DNA from: Ignelater luminosus
Taxonomy: Eukaryota > Arthropoda > Insecta > Coleoptera > Elateridae
Length of the DNA: 64,000 bases
Direction of reading: 5' to 3'
NCBI GenBank assembly: GCA_011009095.1
Contig: VTPC01091261.1
Span: 447,906 to 511,905, forward strand
A model generated the notes under the pieces. It worked only from the letters and a program-made list of their open reading frames with translations. It did not search any database and had not been told where the DNA came from. Shown here in pieces: positions 1 through 11,080 of the stretch. The number at the start of each line of letters is the position of its first letter. The first letter of the stretch is position 1. The position numbers and the translations under genes are program-made.

Positions 1-1224
1 GCTAGAGTATGCTTTCAAAACAATAAATTGGGATAAAAACGATTTACGAATGACAATACCGATCAGCAAGGTTTGTTAACAAACTTGAAAAAACTAAGGT
101 GATATCAAAGAATATATGTTTATATTATGAGTTTTGGATAAGTAATTAAAACAGTTAAAAAGTATATGTACTTGGGACGCACGATAGAGCTAGAGATAGA
201 TAATCAGATAGTGGGAATTACCAGAATAATTCGCTTGGCTTAGAGTTATTAGAAAAATTCCAGATATTTCTATCAACTTTAAAAGCAAGTTTGTCACACG
301 TATTTTCTTTTTAATGATTTAGGGTTTGGAAACAATGACCTTAACCGTCTTTATAAGTATCATCAGAAACCCAGCTGCATATGACTGAAATGAGAAGAGT
401 TACTTGTAACTATTAGGTTTGCATATTTCCTGCAAACCAAATCATATATGTAGATACCATATATGTTCAGTATTCAAGTATTATGCAGTAATGCGTATTT
501 TTGATGGGTGTAATACGAGTATTCGGAGTGCATATTGAGTTTTACGATTATAAACACCGTAATTAACGTGTATTGATGCAAAGCGTTCAATAACCTACCA
601 GAAATACAGTTTTGCGGATGCCGTCCGTTTTTCCAAATTATTCAACTTTACTGTTAAACAGACATTTTGTTGTTATATTGTTGTTTTGTGGCTGAGGCTT
701 CAGGTCGCGGTTCCCTTGGACCTCATGACTTCAACCACTATGGTCATTTTTCCGCCAACTAGAATTTAGCCGAATCCGAGGTTTTCCAACCCCGGTAGGT
801 ATTTCTAACGTGCGACTCATCTTAGTCACAAGAGATCCACCGCTTTACATCACAGTCAGAGGATGGCATCCTTTTTCACATTTCTTTGGCGTGAGAAATC
901 TCTGGACCTCAGACATTTTGTCTTTGTTCGGATAAATAGTCCTTGATAATTCAAGTATGGCATAAAACCTAAAATGCACCCCAAATACTAGTTTCAGGAA
1001 AAAAGTGAGTTCTTCATCTTCATAACTAGAACCTTACAAAGATAAACTGAAAAGTTCTTAGAATGAATAAAAACGCCATGTTTATTGAACTGAAATTATG
1101 TCTCTTCTAACTTAAATGCATTTGATCTAAGGAAATTGAAGTTTTTTTGTTTCTTCACGGTAGCGGTGTGCTTCAAAATCTTCAAAATGGTGGTGTTCAC
1201 GGTAGTAATTAACTCATAATTAGT
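1..1224. other. Unassigned AT-rich DNA with one moderate-GC block
   Basis: No coding frame or terminal repeat is recognised. Positions about 690-950 are visibly richer in GC than their surroundings and lack long open frames on either strand. That block reads like the non-coding part of an old repeat, but I cannot name a family. Confidence 0.4.
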
Positions 1225-2010
1225 AGTAAATTATCCCGGTGAAATATAATTTTGTTTTTCTTCAAACCTGACCTTTTTCATCTATGGCTGCCTTTAATCG
1301 GTTCAGGAGATTAGCAAAATAAGCACCAATAATGGCTTGCCCTTTTCCAAGGTAGCCAATTAACATAATACTCTTCGCATTTCAAAACACTGAAGCCATT
1401 ATCTCTCTATTTGTTAAGATCGTCTTTATTTTCTCAGGGGGGCGGTGCACCATGCTCAGTTCATTGTTTCGATTGATGCTTACTTGCCGACGTGTAATGA
1501 TGAGCCCAAGTTTCATCACATGATCCCTACATCAGTAGGGTTTTTGTTAAACCATTCCAAGCAGTCAACAAAATATAGATAACGTGAATGGCTTTAGTCT
1601 GGTGTTAATAAACTCGCCACCCATGTTGCAGACAGCTTAGACTGTAGATGGGCAACTAGAGCTACCTCGAGAATTACGACTACTGCGAAATGCAGCGTTG
1701 AACTTTACATAACGCTGCCGCGCCGTATATAATGTTGATGCAGTCACTCCGCTATCAAAATATGTTTTAATTAATTTAATCTAAATTTTTTACAAGCAGC
1801 GCTAATATTATGTTATGGTAGGGATTACATTGCACAATACATCCTTTATTAAAAGTCTAAACCACCAACAATCAAGAAACTTCAATCGACGCCGACGGTC
1901 CATCAAAACAATATCGTGCACATTGTCGGTAACTTCTGTTATAAATTGTCGTTTTTGGACGACCGCAACAAGGTTCATCAGCAATGCCTACATGACCTCT
2001 TTAAAACCCG
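1225..2010 (-). mobile_element. Decayed mariner transposase fragment
   Basis: Read on the minus strand, this stretch gives scattered but ordered matches to mariner transposases. An N-terminal piece (DNVHDIVLMDRRRRLK) lies near 1900. It is followed by KLSATWVASLLTPD and a piece around CLEWFNKNPTD near 1560-1650. The first catalytic motif reads DETWAHHYTSASKHQSKQ near 1480-1520. Downstream, GQAIIGAYFANLLNRLKAAI and IIFHRDN (second catalytic motif) lie near 1240-1350. Pieces fall in all three frames with several stops and frameshifts, and the last third is missing, so it is a dead copy. The family is the one often annotated as SETMAR-like in insects. No terminal inverted repeats were found. The plus-strand LINE begins just beyond its 5' end. 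Confidence 0.75.
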
Positions 2011-2040
2011 TTTACCCAATTGCATTTATTAAGACATATA

Positions 2041-3134
2041 AGTGAAAAAGTTATGGAGTACGACAAGGAACTTCACAGTTATTTTATCGACCTGGAAAAA
2101 GCGTTTGATAGAGTGGCGTGGTCCGAAATGTGGCGAGCTCTAAAGGAAAGGAATGTCGACCAAGGCCTTCTAACAAAGATTTAAAGTATGTACGAAAGTT
2201 GTAGGAACTGTGTTAGAATAAGAAGGTGTATTTCAGCTGAATTCTATACTACAGTAGGAGTTCGACAAGGAGATATTAGCACCCCTCTTTTGTTTATAAT
2301 TTTAGTGGATGATATTCTAAGAAGCTGCAAACGCTTACGCAGATACTTCGTTGGAAACTGGAGGTTAAGAGCAGTGAATATAAATGTCTTGCTTTACGCT
2401 GACGATTTGGTTCTGTTAGCAGTTCGGTATTAATTGTTTGATATACTACCTAAACAGTAGAAACATGAAACTTAGTGCGTCCAAGTCTAAGACAATGGTT
2501 GTGTCGAGGCGACAGGTCACTCATAGAATCATGGTCTGCGGTCAGGATTTGGAGCAAGTCAAAGCCTTCAAATACCTTAGAGTTAATGTAGCAAGCGATG
2601 AAAACATAAACCACGAAATAAATCTCCGAACTGAAGCAGCAGGAAGAATGTTCTATTTGGTTAATTCAAAGTTTCTGTGAAATCGTGAAGTATCGGACAA
2701 AACAAAAATGTCTGTATACAAGTCAACATTTGTTCTAATTGTATTTTATGGGTGCGAGGCATGAACACCTACATCTAAACACAACAGCAGACTTCAGGCT
2801 CAAAACATGAGGTAGAAGAGACAGGATCCTCAACCAAACTATTAGGGACTCTCTAAATGTAAATCCTGTGATTGATTTAGTCCATAGCTTCCAGCTAAGG
2901 TGATTCGGCCATGTTGTTCGTATGGAGGACTCTCGATTCCCAATGCAGGCCATGGAGGCCAAGATTCAGGGTAGGCATCCACGAGGAAGACACAGAGTGA
3001 CCTGGAAGAACAACTACTCAAATGTTCAAGTGGCTGCCCGCAACCGAACCCAGTGGAAGGCATTCTGTCACCGCTCTACACGTGACCGTAGAAGGTTCAC
3101 CGACTACGTAAGTAAGCTACCCAATTGCAAATAG
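2041..3134 (+). mobile_element. Truncated RTE-like LINE, reverse transcriptase and tail
   Basis: The fragment encodes the second half of a non-LTR reverse transcriptase. Visible motifs in order are SYFIDLEKAFDRVAWSEMWR (palm, 2082-2140), VGVRQGDISTPLLFIILVDD (2250-2312), the catalytic LLYADDLVLL (near 2390-2420), MKLSASKSKTMVVSRR (2466-2510) and the thumb motif KAFKYLRV (near 2560-2590). The C-terminal tail carries GHVVRMEDSRFPMQAMEA (2910-2960) and an Arg-rich RGRHRVTWK, typical of insect RTE-like LINEs. The protein is split over at least three frames with several in-frame stops. The endonuclease part is absent, as expected for a 5'-truncated LINE. The clade is inferred from motif style only. 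It abuts an inverted mariner fossil on its left. Confidence 0.8.
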
Positions 3135-6100
3135 TTACCTAATGGGATGGTGCAGGTTCTCCTGAAGTATTTACCGCTTTTCTAATCAATCTCCTTCGCA
3201 GAATAATTGTTTTTATTGAATATTTAATCACTGCACGAATCTTAATGTTATCCTTTTTTTCGAGAATAATGCAGCAACTTTCTACACAACTGTCAACAAA
3301 TAATTATTTAACAGATTGATTTGCAATTGTTGTCATGGCAGCATAAGAGATGAAACAAAACAATGGCATATAAAGGGACTTTATAAGGACTTTTAGGGTA
3401 GTGTAAAACTATTTTGCAAATCTATGTTTTGTTCATTGTTGCTATTGAATCATTATTCTTGTATGACACAATGAGCATCGTAATTAACTAATTTGTAGTA
3501 AGTAGAATTTATTTAAATTCTTTTTAAAGAGTACCAAGAATTTAGGAATTTCTTGATGCTTAGCAGAGCTATTCGTTTTTGTAACCAAATACTTTTTGTA
3601 TATTTTATTTCTCATGTCTGTATTTTTTTTAGGTTTTCAATTAATCTTGCTTTTAATATCTTTATACATAAGCTAATTGTTAAGCGCTTATTTAAATTGC
3701 ATAAATCATCTAGTATTAATAAATTATCAAAGACTTTTTATTTGGATTTATTGTTCTTCTTTTACATAAGTACTGCCACTGTACGCTATTAATAAATTAT
3801 AAAACTAATGCACAGTCAACAATAATAAAGATAAATGCTACTTGTTACATAATTTGTCATAGGTATATTGCAAAACAATAAAAATAGCAATTGGTTAATA
3901 CGAATGACAATTGAAAGGTATTACACGGAATGTTAATTTCTGTGCATGTTTGTATAAATTACTTTTTTTTTAACGTAAGAAAACAAAGTAGTTCTTTTAT
4001 ATGATTACATGGTATCAAACTTGTATAAATTAAATCTTGCAACTAATAATACGTAGGATTTGTTATGTCTCTGTTTATATTTTTTAAAGTTTTTGTTTAA
4101 CTATGGAAACTTACATCAAGGTAGCTACCAATTTAAAATCTAACAATAAGTTCCAAATAAGATTTGTGTTGTAATTAGTTTCTAATGGATAGTTTAAAGC
4201 TAGTACAAGCTTTTCAGATTGGTTGTTTAAAGCAATACACTTGAATGAATCTTTAAGGTTACTTACCCCAAAAAGAACTATGAAGAGCTTTCAAAGGTTG
4301 ATGTGAACTAGATTCCAAGATTGATCAGAGAGAGAGGAAGCTAATGAACTTTGGAGAGCTTACTTTTTGCACCTGCACAAATGATGGCACAGATATATAC
4401 CACTTGAAGTTTGTTATGTTAACTGATTGGTTATATTGTAGCTTAATAGTCCTAATTTGTAATAGTAGATCATTAATTGATCCTGGGGCAGGGAGTTAAG
4501 ATTAATTTGACTTGATAAACGTCTCTTCCTTCAAACAATAAAGAATTTATAACGGTTGGATCCTAAATAAAAGGAGTTATCGTTCGTTTCTAAATTCCAG
4601 AACACAAAATGCCATTTGAGCCTTTACTCTATCCGCAGATTATCAGAAAATGGCAATAAATTGAAGAAAATAAGTCAAAAAATCATAAGAAGGTTATAAA
4701 TAAAGGAAAGGTTGTGATGAAAGAAGAGAAAACTTTTAAAAGCAACATTTTACTTAGAACTCTTTGCTTCTGGTGGGCAAAGAGTTTGATTGTCTTCTAC
4801 AATAAAACATTTGGAGTTGCGATCAGCCGTAGATATGACCACCAGAACCATGAGAAATTTGGCCAATAAATGAACCTCTGTAGACATTAGTCTAAAGAAC
4901 TGAGGACAGTCTGCCCTTCAATTTGTTGTTGCTATGGGTAGCCCACGTATGCCCTCGTGTACACCATGAGAATTTCACTACTATCGTTATTTATATTAGT
5001 TTGGTATAAAATAATTGTCGGTTAAATTAAATTATGTTAAAGTTAAAGATTTTTTTATTTAATTCTTCTGCCCTTATAGGAATAACAATAGGTTGCCATA
5101 ACTGAAATAATCCAGACAGTAAGTTTATTTTAAAAAAATCGATTTAATCAGCATCGCAATGATTTCATTTTGTCAGTTCCAATCTTCCAAGGATAAAAAT
5201 TATTGCATTTATACGTGATTGTTTTACAACAATATACATGAGTAAACAAACAATATTCAAGGTTGTAAAGGTGATGAAAACTAATAATTAATCAGGTGCA
5301 TTCGTTCACGCAAATAAGCTGCAGATGTGAGAAAGACATTTAATTGATTTATTACTTAGAGATTTAATTCTTTTGTGTATAGAAGTTTATTCCCTGTTTT
5401 ATTTATTTTCTGAAAATGCATATATTATCATATTGTTAAACACAAAAAACGGAAGATGTCTGCGTATACATAATTTTGATTTATTACAGAAATTCAATAT
5501 CCAAGCATAAATAGATCCTCATTGACGTAAAGCACTTGGCAAGAATAAACAGTCGTTTATTAAAACTTTAGCAATAATTTGTTAATTTTTATCTAATTTC
5601 ATCATCGCACTTCTTTTTTTTTTAATAATATGCGGTTATAAGCAGCAAAGTACAGGCAATTATGATTAAATTGTATTCAATGACATTATGACCATAGCGA
5701 ATTGACAAACAGGATTTTGATGTATCTTTGGACTGCTGACTGTTAAATATTAAAAAAGATTTAGTATTTACATAACGGCAACAAAAAATATACTATAAAT
5801 TGCTGTCTTTGCGTCAAAAAAGTTAGAAACTTGAAACATTAAATAATGTTTCGTAATCAATCATTTACGTACTTTAATCGTTGACAAATTCCCAAAACAA
5901 TAGTGGACTTATAGTATTTTAGAATAAAACAATCAAATTAGCTTGATGAATTATAATTATGAGTTGTTTATAAATATTTGTATCGTTTAACAACATGTAC
6001 AGTATACAACAAGAAGGTATTTCAAAACTTAAGGGGATTAAATTCCAAGGTCCAAAACTGCAAATATTTTCTTTTAGATTATAATAACGTCTCAAAGTCT

Positions 6101-6322
6101 ATTCTAACGAAGAGTTTGTTTTGATACGTTAACGTAAGGACTTAACATTATAATTTGAAATTTGGCACATCTCTAGTATTAGTAAATAGCATTTTTATAT
6201 TAGAAAAAGGTTTAATAATGCAGGCCTATACTTGGAATGTTCGGGGCATGTTTGTTTCTATTTACTAGATATTATAAACTTTTTCGTTTTATTTTTTAGA
6301 GAAACTGGTAATTATGTTGTAC
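3135..6322. other. AT-rich stretch with no recognised feature
   Basis: Short open frames occur by chance but show no family motif, codon bias or splice structure. I see no inverted or tandem repeats beyond ordinary A/T runs. Confidence 0.4.
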
Positions 6323-6805
6323 TTAACCTCTTAACGCACCAATTAAAAATTCTACAGCGGCCTTTTTTCTACCAATTTCTTTATTCTTTATTTTCTTAAG
6401 ATACAAAAAACATTAAAGAATCTTAAAAAAACACAAAAAAAGTTGCTTTATGCAAAAAAAGACTAACGTAATTATTGCATTTACTTCGCTCAACGGAGTT
6501 AACTTTGGCAACAAACAAAAACTTGAAAACGATCAAAAGAATGTTGAAAAATAAACCTTTAGTCAAAATTTACGACGGTATGGTAAATTCTAAAATACGG
6601 AACGACACAAAGAGAAACAACTTTCCTTAATAACATTTTACCGTATTATTGACCGAAACGACACTTTGCTTCAACATAAAATGGTTTTTTCTCAATTGTC
6701 ATGACCGTCTGGATACTAAAAATGTACTTGAAATTCTTTTCAGACCAAGCGGGGAGGTATTCCAAAACATCAAAACGAGATTCAGAAATTCTTAATCAAT
6801 TATAC

Positions 6806-8381
6806 CTATAGTGAAGTCAATCCGGTGACACACTGTATATCTTGTTTCTTTGCAAAGCCTTTTATTGTTTTCATTCTTCTTTCTTGCGAGGAAACACTGA
6901 CGAGTGAGGTTTTCTTTCTTTGCTGTTGATGGCACAAAAGATGGAAAATGCCTTGCGGATAATCTGGTGTTGGGACGTTTAATGGCCGTCCACTTCTTGA
7001 AATACTTGTAGTTTTATATTCTTTATTGGAAAGTTTAATTACTTTGAGAATTAAATCAAGTGAATCCATATCTTTTCCAAATTTTTGATAAAGCACGAAA
7101 ACGTTCCATATTGACAGATCTACGAAATGAAAAATATCTTTTTATAGTATTTTTTGCCTCTTTTTCTGGGTACGACATAGGAAGACACGTGTTGAACAAC
7201 GCGATCAACACCACCCACCATGTGGTTGTAATGCAATACAAGTTGCGGTGCTTTTATTGTTCCTTTGCGCGTCTTTACATTCACCATTGATGTAGTGTGA
7301 ATGGTAGAGACAAGACAAATATCTTTCTTAGCTTTCCAATTTCATTACACACACTTTCTCTCTCTGAAAACAATTGTTTCTCCAATTTTTAGCTTTTTAT
7401 TCTTCAATTTACTGGGTACTTCTTTTCCTGGTACGCGTAGTGTTCCAGAAACATCAGTATTATTTATTATCAATAGATCAGCTAGACCAGATGAGTTGTA
7501 AAAATTATCCGTTGTTAAACAGTATCCTTTGCTTAACAAAGGTTTCATCAAAGTTCCCACCTTTTGCGAAGATACTGGAAGATCGTTAAAATCTCTGTTC
7601 AGAACGGTATTCTTGCCAGTACAGATTATAACATTGTAGACATATCCACTTTCTGATTCACATATTAAATACGTTTTTATGCCGAATCTGGTTCTTTTGA
7701 GTGGAAAGTATTGCGCGCATCCTAGGAGACCTTTCTAGAGTAATAAACTTTCGTCAATAGTTACAAATTTCTGTGGTGTAATCGCATCACCAAATTTGCT
7801 ATTTAAATCTTTATAAATTGATCAAATTTTGTTGAGTTTTGGACAAGGGTGATTTGCTGGATCAAATTAATCATTATTGGAAAAATGTAGAAATTGTTTT
7901 ATCGCCTCGATGCGTTTCCTACTCATGCATTCCACAAGAAATGGTGTATAATTATGATAACGGGTTTTTTGTCCAATAGTGACGGTATTTTGGCTTTCTT
8001 ACTATACTTTGCAAAAGTACAATACTCAGAAATACTCTGATTTCATTTGGATTTGTGTCATACCAAAAAGTCTTTTTTCTATCACGCCTACGACTTCTTG
8101 CATATCTATTTGTCTCATTCACAATACATTGTTCATCAAGAAAAAGTTTGAAAAAATTTAAGCAACTAAATATAATTGCTAACATCAATATTTTCAATAC
8201 CTGGAGCTTCTGCGAAAGCGAATGGTGGAGGTGGAAAAGAATCTTGTTGCACTCGAAACCATTGTCGTGCTAAAGCAGAACCTTTATCATCATCCTCTAA
8301 AATAGAATTAACTTCTGAATCACTGCCACTGTGTTCTAAAGCTTCTTCTGAACTAAATAACTCGTTTTGATCACTTTCCAT
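6806..8381 (-). pseudogene. piggyBac transposase pseudogene
   Basis: The reading begins at an ATG at 8381 with an acidic N-terminus (MESDQNELFSSEEALEHSGS). It continues through VNETNRYARS and IVRKPKYRHYWTKNPLS. The three Asp motifs of piggyBac transposases can all be seen: KFVTIDESLLL near 7740-7775 (first Asp), CLTTDNFYNSSGLADLL near 7460-7530 (second) and HMVGGVDRVVQHVSSYVVP near 7165-7225 (third). After that, HFVDLSIWNVFVLYQKFGK leads into a C-terminal Cys-rich tail (CKETRYTVCHRIDF). Frame changes occur near 8180, 7950, 7340-7240, 7125 and in the tail, and there are in-frame stops near 7870, 7820 and 7735. No functional protein is possible. Its host is the TTAA-flanked element described separately. 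Confidence 0.88.
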
Positions 8382-8660
8382 TATTGGTAATAAGAAACAA
8401 ATAAATGTTATAAAATTTCAACGACCTCGATGCTAATAGCAATACTGAACAAACGTGCAATTGCACAACAAAGAAATAACATTCGCGCCATCAGCTGATG
8501 ATTCACCAACTAATTGTGGACACAAAATGCGCAAACGCAAACGAAATAGCTGATAATCACCGTTGGCGAATTTTCTCAGGTGAAAGGAAATAAGCACAAC
8601 ACTGTCTAATGTGTATATTGAGTTGTATGTAGTTATATAGAAAACCAAAACTGTGGGTCT

Positions 8661-8717
8661 CACGAGTTAACTCGGGCGCGCAAAAAAACGTTTTTTTAAA
8701 CCCGAGTTAACTCGGGC
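8661..8717. repeat. Subterminal palindromes of the piggyBac element
   Basis: CGAGTTAACTCGGGC occurs twice, at 8663-8677 and 8703-8717. The second copy sits in a perfect 16-bp palindrome, CCCGAGTTAACTCGGG (8701-8716). Repeated subterminal motifs near piggyBac ends are often transposase-binding sites; that role is inferred here. Confidence 0.7.
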
Positions 8718-8971
8718 AAGTACGTTAAGGGGTTAATAACAAGCTTTAGGAGACGAATTCTGGAATATATCGTACAGACTTTTTATTATATTCTTAATTC
8801 TACTTTATTTTCTTGTTATGTAAACAATGAATAAAAAAAATATTCAAACAAATATAAAATATAGCTGTTACTTCGTGTCAAATTCAGCAGCACAGAATTA
8901 GAATCTTTGCAGAAAAGTAAAGATAACAGTGAAGAATAAGGCGATAGAAATCCGAACATTCTATAGCTTTA

Positions 8972-9137
8972 CAAGCTCAAATTGGGATCAATCAATTTCA
9001 AATTGGACCAATCAACTTCAAATCGAGCCTAATCAACTTTAAATTGAGAACAATCAACTCTAAATTGAGACTAATCGAAACCTAATGTCAAGTTGATTAG
9101 TCTCAATTTAATATTGATTGGTCCCAATTTGAGCTTG
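8972..9137. repeat. Inverted array of a ~21-bp unit, hairpin-forming (cluster 1)
   Basis: Five degenerate units resembling TTCAAATTGAGACAATCAAC run on the left. They face two units in opposite orientation on the right. The inner arms 9061-9076 and 9095-9110 are perfectly complementary over 16 bp with an 18-nt loop. The outer arms 8972-8995 and 9114-9137 are complementary at all but about one position. It is AT-rich and has no open frame. Confidence 0.8.
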
Positions 9138-9438
9138 AAAATAGTGATAATGCCTTTCTTTTACATGAGATTTTTAGTTGAGGTGTAAATTCGTTACAGC
9201 ATAATCGAAATGTTAAGTCAACCTTGGAAAAATAGTTGTTACAACTTAATGAACGCTTTTTACTAAAAGGATTTCACTAAACTTCTCTTTTAGAACATGA
9301 AGATAGGTAGAAGAGAAAAATCAATGAAGTTGAGATAATAACCTTATCGAGTTTTACATTTCCTTGCTCACCACAAGGAGTTAGAAGAAAGTGTTGGTGA
9401 AATGTCTGTAAGCTTTCTGCTTCCTGTACATTTTCAAC

Positions 9439-9695
9439 CTCAAATTGAGAATAGTCAATTTCAGATCGAGAATAATCAATTTCAAATTAAGCTAATCAAC
9501 TTCAAGTTGAGATCAATTAACTTCAAATAGGAATATTAAATTAAAAGTAATAGACTTTAAATTGAAGCTCAGATGTGCTAAATGCAAGTTAATTAGTCTC
9601 AATTTGAAGTTGATTAGTATCAATTTGAAACTGATTAGACCAATTTGAAATTCATTCTTCTTAATTTGAAAATGATTCGTTCCAATTTGAGATCG
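9439..9695. repeat. Inverted array of the same ~21-bp unit (cluster 2)
   Basis: About six units read forward (CTCAAATTGAGAATAGTCAA and relatives, 9439-9568). They are followed by about five or six units in inverse orientation (AATTAGTCTCAATTTGAAG and relatives, 9589-9695). The unit is clearly the same as in cluster 1, some 300 bp upstream, but the copies have diverged more. The arrangement is again head to head, so a transcript would fold into a long imperfect hairpin. Confidence 0.75.
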
Positions 9696-10619
9696 AAAAG
9701 GTGTACATTCTCTAAATCATGGAATTTCTCACCAGAAAGTTTGATCGCCGAATTGTACAGGTTTTTTAATTTTTCAAATAGCGTGGCAAAATCTTTGTGC
9801 CTTTTCGTTTCTGTGATGAACGTCAAATAAAAGATTTGCTGTATATTTTATGTATTACGTTTTACCTTGGAAGATTTACTTTGTGGTTCGGTATCATTAT
9901 GGTTTGTTCGCATGCAAGACCTGCGATGATTCCTGCTTTGCGCTCAGAATCAAACCCACATTTCTGCCTAGCTTCATGAAAATAATGTCTTTTAATCGAG
10001 AATGCAGGAGTTACATTTAAAAGGCCTGCAACTCACATCAGTCATGTAATGAAGATACCTTAGTATTCTTTAATTCTTGTTTTGGTTACTACAAAAAAGA
10101 CAGCTTTTCCATTTTAATGATCAGACAGGTACCAATGAAGTGATATAATACCGACATAATAGATTCACTAGTAGACAAAATATGAATATTAACAACGTAG
10201 AAATTTAATTAACGTTTAGAGATGCAACCCCTCTGGCTATGTTAAGAACAGGCAGACTTTCCCCAAAGTTCAAGGCAATAAATTGGATTCTTGCGAATAA
10301 GCCTTTACCAGATACAACTATACCTGGCTTTTTATTTCATTCACTTGGCGCGTAATACTGAATTTTTTTAAATTTTTTGTTTGAGTTTTCTCTCCTAACA
10401 TACTTATTATCGTCACTGAACTACTAATGCAGATTTCAGTTTAAGTGTACCAAGGATAGCCAAAGAAAATGTCTTCTGTTACAAGACTTAACCTTAGTTT
10501 TTCATACGAAATACGTATTTTAGAATTTTTTCCAAGAAGAAATCTAAAAAGCTCTTTGGCTGTAAATCTTTAAATAAGTAGTGTAGTGCAGTTCTGATTG
10601 CCTCACGTATCAATTTAAG
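9696..10619. other. AT-rich stretch with no recognised feature
   Basis: Nothing beyond chance open frames was seen; no repeats or splice-like exons stand out. Confidence 0.4.
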
Positions 10620-11080
10620 GTTTTCTAGTTTGGCCTTGTGAAGCTAATGGTATTTAGTCCAAAGCGTGCTAACCAAAAATTAATGAAAGCCTTTATATAA
10701 ACAAGAATCACAACTCCTTTTGTTTTATCTGACAACAAGGATTTTGTATGAGTATGAGGAATTTGACTATCAAAGTATCTATTCTTTTCAAGGCCCAGAG
10801 ACGAATAAACCATCTAAGAATTACAAATATTTTTGAAGCTTTCAATTACAGTGTCTTTTCTTCTAAATCTTCTTTTTTAAAACTTTCGAACCTTTTCAGA
10901 TGGAGTCCTTATCTGTCTCGTAAGTACTACCAGTTAGCTTTTTTAGAATATACTCGATCCTTCCTAGTATTTTCCACTTCTTTGTTGCCAAATTCCACTT
11001 TTCGTATCCAAAAACAACGCAAAACAACCCATATCATTTACAAGAACCTTCACATTCAACTGTTAACATCAAGACATTAA
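10620..11080 (-). mobile_element. Weak RTE-like LINE tail fragment
   Basis: On the minus strand, 11040-10930 reads GYEKWNLATKKWKILGRIEY followed by TGSTYETDKDS. Near 10820 comes ILRWFIRLWALKR. The order and spacing resemble the C-terminal tail of insect LINE reverse transcriptases (YGCETW..., then ILR.I.GP..., then LRW.GH..RM). Key residues have drifted and stops intervene, so this is an old fragment at best. The plus-strand open frame over the same bases is probably its shadow. Confidence 0.4.

Larger units (their letters stand above)
6327..8732 (-). mobile_element. Full-length but inactivated piggyBac element with TTAA target sites
   Basis: Both ends are visible. The left end reads TTAA then CCTCTTAACGCACC (from 6327). 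The right end, read inward on the minus strand, is TTAA then CCCCTTAACGTACT (from 8732). The two terminal 14-mers agree at 11 positions. TTAA lies immediately outside each end (6323-6326 and 8733-8736), the exact target duplication of piggyBac elements. The 2.4-kb length is normal for the family. A decayed transposase fills most of the interior on the minus strand. Near the right end are two copies of a palindromic motif centred on GAGTTAACTC. Because the ends are nearly intact, the copy may once have been mobilised by a related transposase. Confidence 0.9.

Noticed and set aside
10748-11080. 110-codon plus-strand frame
   Set aside because: Ser/Phe/Arg-rich without motifs; the minus strand shows a weak LINE tail, which is a better explanation.
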